64,000 bases of DNA from Candidatus Synoicihabitans palmerolidicus (GTDB lineage Bacteria > Verrucomicrobiota > Verrucomicrobiia > Opitutales > Opitutaceae), in assembly GCA_020809425.1 (NCBI GenBank), contig JAGGDC010000001.1, positions 1,178,001 to 1,242,000 of the forward strand, written 5' to 3'. Shown piece after piece: positions 44,194 to 53,796 of this stretch. Below the pieces are notes generated by a model. That model did not search any database and was not told the DNA's origin. It saw nothing but the letters and a program-made list of their open reading frames with translations. The first letter of the stretch is position 1, and the number at the start of each line of letters is the position of its first letter. A program made the translations under genes and the position numbers.

Positions 44194-45321
44194 GTGCCAA
44201 AAACCGCTCTTCTCTTTTTCGACGACACTCACCACAGCATCGACCTTCGATATTTCTGTGGCTTTGAGGTGCATGACCCCTTCATTGCCCTCCGCTTCGG
44301 TCGCAAAATAATCGGAGTGCTCAACGCTCTCGAATACGGCCGCGCCCTGAAGGAATCATCCTTCGACGAAGTAATTCCTCTCGAAGAAATTACCACCGCC
44401 GCACAAAAAGCGGGAATCGACGCCCCCGGTCCCGCCGATCACATCGCCGCCCTGGCTCGCCGCCTGAAGATCAAGTCCTTTGAGGTTCCCGAGGACTTCC
44501 CATCCCATCTTCTCCTGCGTTTGGTCGACATGTATATTGATTTGCAGGTCATCGAAGGTGCCATCTTCCCGGAACGAGAAATCAAGTCCGACGCCGAAGC
44601 CAAAGCCATTCGGGACGGCAACCGCTGCGCCTCGGCCGGATTCTCCGCGGCCGAAGCCATGTTACGGGCGGCCACGATCAAGGGACGCCGACTGGTTTAC
44701 GAAGGCAAGACCCTCACTAGCGAGTGCGTCCGCACCGCGATCCAAACCGCCTGTATTGCCACAGGCGGTTTCCCGGCCGACGCCATCGTGGCCGGAGGAG
44801 ACCAAGGGTGTGATCCGCATTGTCGTGGCAGTGGTTCCCTGCGCCCTCACGACCTTATCATCATAGACATTTCCCCCCGCATGTTCAGCTCAGGCTACTG
44901 GGGGGACATGACACGCACTTACCTGCGCGGCCAGGCAAGCGATGTACAACGCGACTTGGTTTCCGCCGTCTCCCAAGCCCAGAAAGCCGCCCTCAAAGCC
45001 GTCAAAGCCGGCGTCTTCGCCGACGCCGTTCACTCCGAGTCCAATCGTATTTTCGACGAACTCGGCTACCAAACGAAACGCACCACTACCGGCGCAGTGG
45101 GCTTCTTTCATGGCACCGGCCACGGATTGGGTCTCGCGATTCACGAAGCGCCTCGCATTGGTTCCGTGCATCGCCGTCTCCGCAAAGGCGCCGTCGTCAC
45201 GGTCGAGCCCGGTCTTTACTACCCAGGCCTCGGCGGCTGCCGCATCGAAGACGTTGCTCAAGTCACCGACGGGCGACCGAAAATGCTCTCTCGCCACAAC
45301 TACGATTGGGAACTACAGTAA
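44194..45321 (+). CDS. M24-family aminopeptidase (Xaa-Pro peptidase type)
   Basis: Starts at GTG 44194 and encodes 375 residues. The N-terminal creatinase-like domain is followed by the pita-bread catalytic domain. Metal ligands are visible as Asp in IIIDISPRM and in WGDMTRTYLRG, His in FFHGTGHGLGLAIHEAP, Glu in VVTVEPGLYYPG and Glu in CRIEDVAQVT. Such enzymes release N-terminal residues next to proline; some act in peptide recycling. The frame is intact. It converges with corA. Confidence 0.92.
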   Translation: MPKTALLFFDDTHHSIDLRYFCGFEVHDPFIALRFGRKIIGVLNALEYGRALKESSFDEVIPLEEITTAAQKAGIDAPGPADHIAALARRLKIKSFEVPEDFPSHLLLRLVDMYIDLQVIEGAIFPEREIKSDAEAKAIRDGNRCASAGFSAAEAMLRAATIKGRRLVYEGKTLTSECVRTAIQTACIATGGFPADAIVAGGDQGCDPHCRGSGSLRPHDLIIIDISPRMFSSGYWGDMTRTYLRGQASDVQRDLVSAVSQAQKAALKAVKAGVFADAVHSESNRIFDELGYQTKRTTTGAVGFFHGTGHGLGLAIHEAPRIGSVHRRLRKGAVVTVEPGLYYPGLGGCRIEDVAQVTDGRPKMLSRHNYDWELQ

Positions 45322-45380
45322 GGTAACGGGGGACCTCCGCACCCACCAAGGTCCCCTGGTAGGTGCTATCGTTACTTGGT

Positions 45381-46483
45381 CTACTTCGGACCTATCCATC
45401 CGCGACGCACAAAATAGAGACCCAGCCCGCCAACGATCGATAAACACACGCCCCAAAACACCGCGTAGCTATATTTCCATCCCAGCTCAGGAATGACCTC
45501 AAAATTCATTCCATAAACTCCCACCACAAAGGTGATCGGGATAAAAAAACGACGCCATAATCGTGAGCATCTTCATGATCTCGTTCACCCGGTTCGAAAC
45601 GGCCGACATATAGAGATCGTTCAAACTCGCCGCCTGCTCTCGGTGCATTTCAAGAATTTCAATGATCTGCAACGCATAATCATACACGTCCTGAAGAAAT
45701 GTCCTCACCTCGGCATAAATCCACTTCATTTCATTCCGCTGCAATGCATTAGCCACTTTTCGCAGGGGCCACATTACTCGCCGTAATATGGCGAGTTCCC
45801 GTTTTACGGCGTGAACAGCTCGCTGCACCATCGGCCCCGGATCATGCATCACCGCATCTTCCAGTTCCTCCAACCTTTGACCGTAGGTCTCCAGAATAGG
45901 GAAAAAATGGTCCACCACCGCATCAAGCAGCGCATAGAATAAGTAAGAAATCGAGTACGTACGTAGCCTCGCGCCGCCGCGATTTAGTCGAGCCCTGATC
46001 GGCCCCACACACATCCGCAGGCACCTCTTGAAAAGTGATGACCGTATGCTCGAACAAGAAAACGCTCACCTGCTTTTGTTTGAGATGTCCGTCTTCCATG
46101 CGCATCTTGCGCATGACGGCGAAAAGGTAATGATCGCATACCTCAACTTTCGGTCGCTGCGACGTGCGTAACACATCTGCCGCCGCGAGGGTGTGGAAAT
46201 TATACTGCTGCCGCATCTTGTTCATCACGTAGGGACTTCAGTCGTCCACATTGACCCAACGGCACCGAACCCACGCCGGTCGCTTGGCAACAAAAAATTC
46301 ATCTGCCGTGCCTTCGTGCCACGCGATTTTGGTTTCGCGATAGTCACACCAATAAACCCGCACATCGTCTGGGTGGGGAGGCGTTTCGAGTCCTTCCATG
46401 GACTCAATACCCGGCGAAGCGCCCGTACTCGCCACCGGCGTCCCAGCGCTGGCAAACGGATTCGTCCCTTTGAGATTCGACAT
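45381..46483 (-). CDS. corA: CorA-type divalent metal transporter (frame broken)
   Basis: Magnesium/cobalt channel. The N-terminal piece from ATG 46483 (SNLKGTNPFASAG) contains VRVYWCDYRETKIAWHEG. After a shift comes LRTSQRPKVEVCDHYLFAVMRKM and VSVFLFEHTVITFQEVP. Another shift gives YLFYALLDAVVDHFFPILETYGQRLEEL, WPLRKVANALQR and VSNRVNEIMKMLTIMASF. The last shift at about 45540 gives ITFVVGVYGMNF, with the GMNF selectivity motif, EVIPELGWKYSYAVFWG and the second helix, ending at 45381. Joined, it is about 365 residues. The breaks are probably indel errors, as the whole family pattern survives. Confidence 0.82.
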
Positions 46484-46649
46484 TAAACCAACGACCGATC
46501 TGGCCGACCCCCTTGAGCAGGTTCACCAGCAATTTGGGAGGAGATTCGCGGGGCACTCGTCCAATCAAATTCATCTCAAGGGCGTTGCCGAGATCAATTA
46601 AGCGCGCCTCAAGCTTGTACTGCTCCGCTCGCTCGCTTGGTTTCGGCCT

Positions 46650-47483
46650 ATGCCCGAACTCGCCGAGGTCGAATTCTATCGCAAGCGCTGGCACCAGGCC
46701 GCAGCGGGGCAGGTGGTCACACACGTGCGGGCTCACTCCGCCAAAAAGACTTTCCGTGAAGCCCCGGCCACTCGTATCCTTCGTGGTCTTACAGGAGCCA
46801 CCCTCATTTCATCGGCCGCCGCCGCCAAACAAATGGCGTTCAACTTCGACAACGGAGCTTGGCTCGGTGTGCATCTCGGTATGACGGGTACCCTCACCGC
46901 TCACCCCGTCGGTTACTCCATCGGCAAACACGACCACTTCGTGCTCGATTTCACTGATGCCTCTCTCGTTTTCACCGACCCTCGCATGTTCGGCGGCGTG
47001 AGGTTCCACGAAGGCCCCGATGCTCCCGGCTGGTGGAGCAAAATCAGCCCTCCTCTGATTTCGTCCCGTTTTACCAAAACCGATCTCACTCATTTCCTCC
47101 GCCGTCGCTTTCGCTCACCTCTCAAGGCCGTGCTGCTGATGCAGGAACGTTTTCCCGGCATCGGCAACTGGATGGCCGACGAAATTCTCTGGCGCGCCGG
47201 TATCCATCCCGCCCAATCTGCAGGCTCCCTCACCGCTACGGAAATCACTACCCTCTACCGAGAAATTCGTACCGTGTGCTGCAACGCCCTGAAATCCATT
47301 GCCGGCGCCGGGGACGCCTTGCCCCACGATCTCAACGAGGGGATTCCTGACACTTGGCTCTTCAATCACCGCTGGCGCGACGGCGGCACCTGCCCCCGCT
47401 CCGGGGTACCACTCCTGCGCGCCGACATTGGCGGACGCACCTCCTGTTGGTCTCCCGCCCGACAAGTTTTACGCGAATCATGA
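46650..47483 (+). CDS. mutM: Fpg/Nei-family DNA glycosylase with a zincless finger
   Basis: Removes oxidised bases such as 8-oxoguanine. The 277-residue protein starts [13 protein letters not shown], with the catalytic Pro2-Glu3. The Lys finger region is [22 protein letters not shown]. The helix-two-turn-helix is [20 protein letters not shown]. The C-terminal finger reads GGTCPRSG then [12 protein letters not shown]. Only the first of the four expected zinc Cys stands in place (others are Ser, Ser and Arg), but the DNA-contacting Arg of GGRT is kept. This is like zincless fingers known in NEIL1 and some viral and plant homologues. It overlaps tlyA by ATGA and heads a tlyA-nadK operon. Confidence 0.9.
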   Translation: MPELAEVEFYRKRWHQAAAGQVVTHVRAHSAKKTFREAPATRILRGLTGATLISSAAAAKQMAFNFDNGAWLGVHLGMTGTLTAHPVGYSIGKHDHFVLDFTDASLVFTDPRMFGGVRFHEGPDAPGWWSKISPPLISSRFTKTDLTHFLRRRFRSPLKAVLLMQERFPGIGNWMADEILWRAGIHPAQSAGSLTATEITTLYREIRTVCCNALKSIAGAGDALPHDLNEGIPDTWLFNHRWRDGGTCPRSGVPLLRADIGGRTSCWSPARQVLRES

Positions 47484-48241
47484 GCTCTCCCCCCAAACAA
47501 CGCCTCGACGAATTGCTCGTCACTCGCGGTCTGGTTGAATCCCGCGCCCAGGCGAAGGGACTGATAATGTCCGGTCGGGTTCGCCTCGGCACCGCTCGCC
47601 TCGATAAACCGGGTAAAGTCTACGCCTCCGATTTGGAAATCGAAATTGATCAACCGCCGCGCTTCGTCAGTCGCGGCGGCGAAAAACTTCAGGGCTTCCT
47701 CAACCAGTTTGACCTCGATCTTCGAGCCGCCCACATACTCGACGTCGGCGCATCCACCGGAGGTTTCACCGACTGTTGCCTGCAAGCAGGCGCCACCGAT
47801 GTTGTCTGCGTCGACGTGGGCCGTGCTCAGCTGCACGCCAAACTCCGCCAAGATGAGCGCGTGACCAATCTCGAAAAACTCAACGCCCGTTCCCTCACCG
47901 CCGCAGATTTACCCCGCGCCGATTTTGATGCGGTCGTCATGGACCTATCCTTCATATCTTTGCGAAAAATTCTGCCCAACGTCTGGCCTCTCCTGCGCCC
48001 GGGCGGACATCTTGTGGCGCTCGTTAAACCACAATTCGAAGCAGGAAAAGCCGAAGTCGCCAAAGGCCGCGGTATCATTCGTGACCCTGCCGTGCAGGAA
48101 CAGGTGCTCACCGATATCACCGCCTTCGCTCACGGCCAACTCCCCGCGGCCCAACTCATCGGCACCATGGACTCCCCCATTGTCGGCACGGACGGCAACC
48201 GCGAGTTTCTGCTCGGACTGCGTAAGCAATCGGTGCACTAA
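47480..48241 (+). CDS. tlyA: TlyA-family rRNA methyltransferase
   Basis: ATG 47480 overlaps the glycosylase stop. The 253-residue protein has an N-terminal S4 RNA-binding domain ([30 protein letters not shown]). An FtsJ-like methyltransferase domain follows, with motif [33 protein letters not shown] and [17 protein letters not shown]. TlyA methylates 2'-O positions of rRNA and in mycobacteria sets capreomycin sensitivity; others are annotated as haemolysins. Placement next to NAD kinase is common in bacteria. The frame is intact. Confidence 0.92.
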   Translation: MSSPPKQRLDELLVTRGLVESRAQAKGLIMSGRVRLGTARLDKPGKVYASDLEIEIDQPPRFVSRGGEKLQGFLNQFDLDLRAAHILDVGASTGGFTDCCLQAGATDVVCVDVGRAQLHAKLRQDERVTNLEKLNARSLTAADLPRADFDAVVMDLSFISLRKILPNVWPLLRPGGHLVALVKPQFEAGKAEVAKGRGIIRDPAVQEQVLTDITAFAHGQLPAAQLIGTMDSPIVGTDGNREFLLGLRKQSVH

Positions 48242-49095
48242 TGCCTCCCCGCGCCATGCCTCCCATCCGTCACCTCGCTATTGTCGTCAACGCCCAGAAA
48301 GCCGGCGCCGCAGAAATTGCCAACGACCTCACTGCCATCGCTCAAGCCGCGAAGGTCCAGGTGACTCAAACCCAACAGTTCCCCGTTCCCATCGACTTCT
48401 TCACGCCTGTCGATGCGTGCTGCGCCATCGGCGGCGACGGCACGCTCCTTGGGATCGCCCGATCCGCCGCGGAAGCCGGGGTCCCCATCATCGGGGTCAA
48501 TCGTGGCTCGCTCGGATTTCTGACCACATTCTCCGCCGAGGAAGCGCGCACCCATCTCGCTGCGTTGCTGCAGGGCCACTTTGATATCGCCGAACGCGCG
48601 CTACTCGATTGCTCCACCGAGCCCGATCACCACGATCTCGCCCTCAACGACGTGCTCATCAAAGACGAGAACCACTCGCGTTTGGTCGAACTCTCCGTAC
48701 ACGCCAACAACGAACTCGTCACGACCTACACCTGCGACGGTCTCCTCTTCTCGTCTCCCACCGGATCCACTGCCTACAACCTGTCCGCCGGCGGTCCTCT
48801 GATTCATCCCGACGCCGAGGTGATCGCGCTCACTCCCATCTGCCCTCACACTCTAAGCAATCGCTCCATCATCTTCCGACAGGACGTAAAACTCCGAGTG
48901 ACCCCTCGACGCCGTGACACCTGCCTCTTGGTCGCCATCGATGGCCAGCGCAATATTTGCATTTGCGAAGGCGGTGCGGTCGAAATCACGGTTTCACCAC
49001 GCCGACTGAAACTCATCAACCGCGCCAGCTACGAACACTTCAGTGTCGTCCGCACCAAGCTCAAATGGAGCGGCGGGGTTACCACCGGACATTAA
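48241..49095 (+). CDS. nadK: NAD kinase
   Basis: Makes NADP from NAD. The 284-residue protein has the GGDGTLLGIARSA motif with the catalytic Asp, IIGVNRGSLGFLTTF, the LALNDVLI loop and SSPTGSTAYNLSAGGPLIHPD. All are diagnostic for NAD kinases. ATG 48241 shares its A with the last base of the TlyA stop, so translation is coupled. A second ATG (codon 6) is a possible start. Intact, of normal length. It converges with the DUF3445 gene, leaving two bases between stops. Confidence 0.96.
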   Translation: MPPRAMPPIRHLAIVVNAQKAGAAEIANDLTAIAQAAKVQVTQTQQFPVPIDFFTPVDACCAIGGDGTLLGIARSAAEAGVPIIGVNRGSLGFLTTFSAEEARTHLAALLQGHFDIAERALLDCSTEPDHHDLALNDVLIKDENHSRLVELSVHANNELVTTYTCDGLLFSSPTGSTAYNLSAGGPLIHPDAEVIALTPICPHTLSNRSIIFRQDVKLRVTPRRRDTCLLVAIDGQRNICICEGGAVEITVSPRRLKLINRASYEHFSVVRTKLKWSGGVTTGH

Positions 49096-49097
49096 CC

Positions 49098-49890
49098 TTA
49101 TGCTGTGGTCAGCCGCTGCAAAGTCGGCCACACTTCCGCCAGTCCTTTGTAGGCCACCATCTCTCCTGGCATGGTGGTCAACGCGCGATGAAATCGCAGC
49201 TTGGCCTCTTTGTCGGCCAATACGTCCTTCAACGGGAACGTTTCAAGTCGGATCCCAAACAAAATGGCTCCCGTCCGGGGCAACGACGCCAAAATCTGAT
49301 GCTCAATTCGCAGCCAAATAGCATCCACCTCATGTCCGAACCTTAAGCGCGGCCACCCCAACGCAGGATGCAGATTCAACTTCTGCGTTCCCGCCATCCC
49401 CCAATGGCTCCGCTCCGCCGCAGTGCCGGGTTTGAGCCTATTCAGCAACCGATCAATTACCGGGCCAATCGCAGCGTTCAGCCCCGGGACGATTCCATGT
49501 GTTTCCGGTAACGTACGGCCCACCTTTTCCGGCAAGGACCACCATGAAGGAAAGACCACCGCTCCCCCGCCTACTCGAAACTGCCCCCCTTGTGTCGCGT
49601 TTCATCAACACGATATCTGCCTCCAACCGCCGTCCCAGTTCCATCGCGTTGACGGACGTTCCTCCCTCCGACTCGAGCCCTACGAGCTCGGCCACCTCTT
49701 GCCACGCCGCCTGATTCGACGGAGCATCCCACAGGAAATCCTGGGGTTTCGTATCCAGCCAATGGCGACGCTCCGACTGGACTGCCTCGACCTCCGCGGT
49801 CGGCGCAAAAAATTTACCCCACTGCTCCGGCTGCAAAGTCAGTCGAAATCGGAAATCCTCGTCAGCCAACACCGCTCGCACCGGACTCAT
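49098..49890 (-). CDS. DUF3445 (heme-dependent oxidative N-demethylase-type) protein (one frameshift)
   Basis: ATG 49890 overlaps the stop of the M16 protease gene. The N-terminal part (RFRLTLQPEQWGKFFAPTAEVEAV, ELVGLESEGGTSVNAMELGRRLEADIVLMKRD) is in one frame to about 49500. The rest is in another: MVFPSWWSLPEKVGRTLPE, VPGLNAAIGPVIDRLLNRLKPG, LRFGHEVDAIWLRIEHQILASLPRTGAILFGI. These match DUF3445, a family containing heme-dependent enzymes that demethylate amines. The shift in the GPYVTGNTW region is probably an error. It may not be functionally tied to the protease. Confidence 0.75.
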
Positions 49891-52448
49891 GGTCGCACCA
49901 CGACCTGCGTGCAGGCGCTTCGATTAAGATGATTTTTAGCGAATTCTGCCAACGATTTCACGGTCACCTGATTGATGCGCGCCTCATAATCACTCCCATC
50001 ATCCAATGGTTGATCATAAAGCTCGTTCAGCGCCACATGCATGGCCCGAGAGCCGTTCGACTGCAGTCCCATGCGACGGGCCGCACACAAGCGAGTCTGG
50101 CATCGCGTAATTTCCTGCTTGGTCATTTTCCCTCGCGCCATCCACTTGATTTCCTCCTCCACCTCATGCAGCACCTCCATCTCCTTACCCGGTGCCGTTC
50201 CGGCGTAAAAATAGAACATGCCCCCTTCGAGTCCCACCACTCGAGAGGAACGCACATAATAGGCCAGTCCTTTCTCCTCGCGCACTCGCTCGAACAAGCG
50301 TGACGACATTCCACTGAACAATTCGTCTGCGACTTCCGCCACATGGAAATCCTCCGAGCGGACGCCTGGCCCCACGTATCCTTGGAAAACCACCGCCTGC
50401 TGACGCGGCTGTTGCTCGACGAAGTCACCCGCCTCCGCCGGCGCCAGGATCCCCTCCGCCATTGGAGTGAAGGGAACTCGCTTGAATCGACGCAACATCG
50501 CGCGCAGTTTCGGCGCCAGTTTCTTGGGATCAAAATCCCCCGCCACTGAGAGCACCACATTCGGTGCCACCATCAGTCGACGATGCAACTTCACTATGTC
50601 CCGCGGCTTCATCGCTTTTAAGTCCGTCTCCTCACCATGCGCATCCACGGCCAATGCATGCGGGCCAAAGAATTTTTTGCGCAGGAGCTTCCGACCAATC
50701 GTCACGATATCATCCGCATCCTGCTGCAAATCTGCCACCTGCCCATCACGCTCAATTTCAAACGACTCAGCTGTAAATGCCGGCTTCAACGCCGCTTCCG
50801 CCATGACATCGAGCGCCAAATCAATGTCGCTCGGCAACACTTCCACCGACAAGCCAAACGTATTGTTACCGTATACAGGCGAGAACGAACCTCCCACCGA
50901 CTCAATTTCTGAGGCGACTTTAGCCGCCGAACGCTTCGCCGTATCGCGGGCCAATAGAGTGGCCATCAAAGCCGTCGCCCCTCGTTTACCGCCTTCCTCG
51001 AAGGGCGCCCCACCCAGACAAAGCAATCGAAGATGCAGGTTCGGTAACCCGGTATCCGGCTGCATCAGTAAACGGGCTCCATTGGGTAATGCCTCTCGCA
51101 CTAGATCCGTCGTCGAATCAGTCGAACCCAACGCCTCTGCCCCCCCGCCGGTCGATTCTTTATCTTTCGGATTCAAGGTCACCGTCGCGGCGTTTCCACC
51201 GATCAAATACGTCTGCAGCACTCGTCTCAGGCTCGCCGGCGTCACCGCCTTCAATCGCTCAAAGTAGCCCTGGGTATAGAGCATGTCACCCGCCACGACC
51301 TCGGCTACCCCGAGTCGCGAGGCCTGGCCTGCGACCGTCTTGCGACCATTGATTTCTCCGACAACCAACTGCCGCACCGCCTTGCGCACCGCGGCCGCCG
51401 AAAGACCTTTCTTCAAGGCACCTCGCAACTCTCGATCGATCGCTTTGAGCGTTTTATCTCGCTGCCACGGATCACACACAAAACTCAGATAGAACAGGCC
51501 TTGTTCACCCGGATTCCAACTCGTGGCATCAATGGAATGCACCAACCTGGCGTGTTCCCGCAAACTCTGCCAAAGGATCGAACTATCGCCGTTACCCAAC
51601 ACCAAAGCCAGCACATCAATGGCTGCCGCGTCTGGATGAGTCAGTCCGGGAATCGTCCATACCACCGCTCCGCGTACAATTTCCACATCGTCCTGCAAGT
51701 GCTGCGTCCGCGCCGTGAGTGCCGGCGGCTCATGAGGGAGGTAGATGGGCCCCAAGCGGCTGCGGGGCTTACTTCCGCAGTGCTGCTCGATCGCTCCATT
51801 AACGGCCTTCTCATCAAATCCCCCCGTCACCACCATCACGATATTGTTGGGCACATAACGTTCCCGGTAGTATCGTACCAAGGCTTCGCGTTCCACCACC
51901 TCGAACACATCCCGGTGGCCTATCACTGGTTGACGATAGGGATGGTGCTGATAAACTGTCTCGAACAGACTCTGCCACAACCGCTGTTCCGGATCATCGA
52001 GCCCCATGTCGATTTCTCGTAGGATAACCTGTTTCTCACGCTCCACCTCCGCCGCCGGCAATGTGGAGTTAAGCACGGCGTCTCCCAAGATATCCACCGC
52101 CACAGGCGCGTGCTCCGCCGGGATATCGATGTAATACACCGTCCGCTCAAACGACGTATACGCGTTGATGTAACCGCCGTGCACCTGCACTTCTGCCGAG
52201 ATGTCGCGCCCCGCCCGCCGGTCAGTGCCCTTGAACAACAAATGCTCCAGGTAATGCGACAAGCCGGCCCCGAGATGCTCGTTCTCGTGTATGCTTCCCG
52301 TTTTCACCCAAACTTGGACCGACGCCACCGTTGTCGCTGGATCACGCTTAAGAATGACGGTTAATCCGTTGGACAGCACCCGGCGGGTCGGCGCGTCACG
52401 CCATAAAGTTTGTAGGAGCTTGAAGTCGGAGGAAGCAGAAGACGGCAT
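49887..52448 (-). CDS. M16-family zinc metallopeptidase, two-domain form
   Basis: An 853-residue protein made of two M16 halves. The N-terminal half has the inverted zinc motif HYLEH (in GLSHYLEHLLFKGTDRRAG) and the downstream Glu in EVEREKQVILREIDMG, so it is catalytic. Later RYYRERYVPNNIVMVVTG and the second half (PNVVLSVAGDF) follow the inactive partner domain. No obvious signal peptide is present, so it is possibly cytoplasmic or periplasmic by a cryptic signal. Such enzymes clear peptides. The frame is intact over 2.5 kb. The DUF3445 gene follows with an ATGA overlap. Confidence 0.92.
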   Translation of the reverse strand: MPSSASSDFKLLQTLWRDAPTRRVLSNGLTVILKRDPATTVASVQVWVKTGSIHENEHLGAGLSHYLEHLLFKGTDRRAGRDISAEVQVHGGYINAYTSFERTVYYIDIPAEHAPVAVDILGDAVLNSTLPAAEVEREKQVILREIDMGLDDPEQRLWQSLFETVYQHHPYRQPVIGHRDVFEVVEREALVRYYRERYVPNNIVMVVTGGFDEKAVNGAIEQHCGSKPRSRLGPIYLPHEPPALTARTQHLQDDVEIVRGAVVWTIPGLTHPDAAAIDVLALVLGNGDSSILWQSLREHARLVHSIDATSWNPGEQGLFYLSFVCDPWQRDKTLKAIDRELRGALKKGLSAAAVRKAVRQLVVGEINGRKTVAGQASRLGVAEVVAGDMLYTQGYFERLKAVTPASLRRVLQTYLIGGNAATVTLNPKDKESTGGGAEALGSTDSTTDLVREALPNGARLLMQPDTGLPNLHLRLLCLGGAPFEEGGKRGATALMATLLARDTAKRSAAKVASEIESVGGSFSPVYGNNTFGLSVEVLPSDIDLALDVMAEAALKPAFTAESFEIERDGQVADLQQDADDIVTIGRKLLRKKFFGPHALAVDAHGEETDLKAMKPRDIVKLHRRLMVAPNVVLSVAGDFDPKKLAPKLRAMLRRFKRVPFTPMAEGILAPAEAGDFVEQQPRQQAVVFQGYVGPGVRSEDFHVAEVADELFSGMSSRLFERVREEKGLAYYVRSSRVVGLEGGMFYFYAGTAPGKEMEVLHEVEEEIKWMARGKMTKQEITRCQTRLCAARRMGLQSNGSRAMHVALNELYDQPLDDGSDYEARINQVTVKSLAEFAKNHLNRSACTQVVVRP

Positions 52449-52582
52449 GGGAAGAGTGACTAAAGAAAGGACCGTTAAAGTGACTAACGGCTAAGTGTAA
52501 AAATTCGCCCAATTCTATCTGGAGTACGCCACCGCATACTCCGCTCAGCGGGTTAAGGCCAACCGCACCACTCCCCACAGGG

Positions 52583-52999
52583 TCAAGCCGGATGCGTTTG
52601 GCGAGTCGATTCGGGCAAAAACGGCGCATCAAATGCCTCCGTAAAGGTATAAACCTCCGAAAAATCCTCCCTCCGTTCATTCTCCGTCTTACTGAAGACG
52701 TTGTATTCAATCAGATTGAACACCAAATCGCCAAAATGGCTGCATCGGGTCACTCCCCACGCCTTTAAGACCGTTCGCGCCATCAGACCAAACTGATCGA
52801 GAGCAAATGCCCTCATCCCCATAAGCAACTCCACCCCCGTGACATGCAGCGATTTCCCCGCCCTTCGCGTATCGCTTTTCTTCAATTCCTTGACCGTGAA
52901 ATCCAGCCCTTGTCGCACGAAGGCATAAGCGTCTCTATGAAAACGATTATCTTCTTTACAAATGAGTGACACCACTTCGTTGAAATCTAAATCCTGCAT
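52583..52999 (-). CDS. Minf_1886-family conserved hypothetical protein
   Basis: The 138-residue protein has the recognisable pattern DLDFNEVVSLICKEDNRFHRDAYAFVRQGLDFTVKEL, GVELLMGMRAFALDQFGLMARTVL and WGVTRCSHFGDLVFNLIEYNVFSKTENERREDF. It is typical of a small family found mainly in Verrucomicrobiota and Planctomycetota. Function is unknown. It stands alone, with the M16 protease downstream and the Fur-like gene divergent to the right. It is a useful phylum marker for the window. Confidence 0.85.
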   Translation of the reverse strand: MQDLDFNEVVSLICKEDNRFHRDAYAFVRQGLDFTVKELKKSDTRRAGKSLHVTGVELLMGMRAFALDQFGLMARTVLKAWGVTRCSHFGDLVFNLIEYNVFSKTENERREDFSEVYTFTEAFDAPFLPESTRQTHPA

Positions 53000-53101
53000 A
53001 GTAAGACGAAAGAGTCAAAACTGCGGAAGTCTTGCCAAAATTGCAACCTCCCTAACTCCAGAGAAATACGCTTCAGGTTTCGGGTCACCGCCACGAGTCA
53101 A

Positions 53102-53150
53102 CGCAATTGTAAAATTTATGTAAAGCAATTCAGGCAGTTTACATTTTGCG
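53102..53150. promoter_or_regulatory. Candidate operator region upstream of the Fur-family gene
   Basis: CGCAATTGTAAAA (53102-53114) and TTTACATTTTGCG (53138-53150) form an imperfect inverted repeat. Inside it, ATGTAAA (53118-53124) and TTTACAT (53138-53144) form a perfect one with 13 bases between. TGTAAA occurs three times counting both strands. It begins about 88 bases before the Fur-like start and in front of the divergent Minf_1886 gene, so it could control both. Confidence 0.45.
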
Positions 53151-53189
53151 TTACCTAACTGTTACTGTCTGACAACAAGACCTCATAAA

Positions 53190-53729
53190 ATGATTTCCTC
53201 GACTCATACAAATCATCCCTTGCAGACCGAAGATTCGGAATCGCCAACTACAGCAGCGTTGCAAATCGTCTCAAGTTCGCCGGGTTACAGTATGACTCAA
53301 CCTCGTATCGCCATCCTGGAGGTCCTCATCAAGCGTTCCCTTCCTGCCAGCATTGAACAAATCCATGCTGAAGTACTCGCAAATATCGCTTGTGACCTGG
53401 TCACCGTCTACCGCTGCTTGGCCGCGTTTGAGGAATTGGGCCTAGTACATCGCTGCTTTTTTCACAACGGAACCAGTCTCTATCAAATCGCTCTCGACGA
53501 CTCTCCTGCTTATCACGTGGTCGACAAAAACGTCAATTCTGTGGGCGAACGGGACATCGATCTCGCTATTGAGTTGCGCGAAGCGGTGCAGGAAATTGAG
53601 AAAAAACTGATCGCACGCGGCTTCACCAACGTCTCTCACATGGTGGAATGGTGGAATTTTTCGCTCGCGCCCCCAAGCACCCGATCAACCGCATCAAAAG
53701 CGGGTCGTTATATGGCCGAGGTTCGCTAG
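53190..53729 (+). CDS. Fur-family transcriptional regulator lacking the usual metal ligands
   Basis: The 179-residue protein has a Fur winged helix (SMTQPRIAILEVLIKRSLPASIEQIHAEV, DLVTVYRCLAAFEELGLVHRC). In the dimer domain the usual HHHxHxxCxxCG stretch reads AYHVVDKNVNSVG, and the second CxxC near the end is replaced by SLAPPSTR. Most Fur, Zur and PerR ligands are therefore missing. It may sense something other than a metal, or act as a constitutive repressor. A candidate operator lies directly upstream (53102-53150), which suggests autoregulation. The frame is intact and ends at a strong terminator. Confidence 0.75.
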   Translation: MISSTHTNHPLQTEDSESPTTAALQIVSSSPGYSMTQPRIAILEVLIKRSLPASIEQIHAEVLANIACDLVTVYRCLAAFEELGLVHRCFFHNGTSLYQIALDDSPAYHVVDKNVNSVGERDIDLAIELREAVQEIEKKLIARGFTNVSHMVEWWNFSLAPPSTRSTASKAGRYMAEVR

Positions 53730-53760
53730 CACTCCGGCCAATTCAGTTAGTTATCTTTGC

Positions 53761-53788
53761 AAGCCGCAGCCCACGCTGCGGCTTTTTT
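53761..53788 (+). terminator. Intrinsic terminator after the Fur-family gene
   Basis: AAGCCGCAGC (53761-53770), loop CCAC, GCTGCGGCTT (53775-53784), then T through 53788: ten perfect pairs. The IS copy 2 begins nine bases later, so the element is inserted just beyond a terminator and does not disrupt the gene. Confidence 0.9.
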
Positions 53789-53796
53789 GTGAATAC

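Noticed and set aside
46404..46736. 110-codon minus-strand frame overlapping the corA start and the glycosylase start
   Set aside because: It overlaps two well-supported genes and shows no family pattern.
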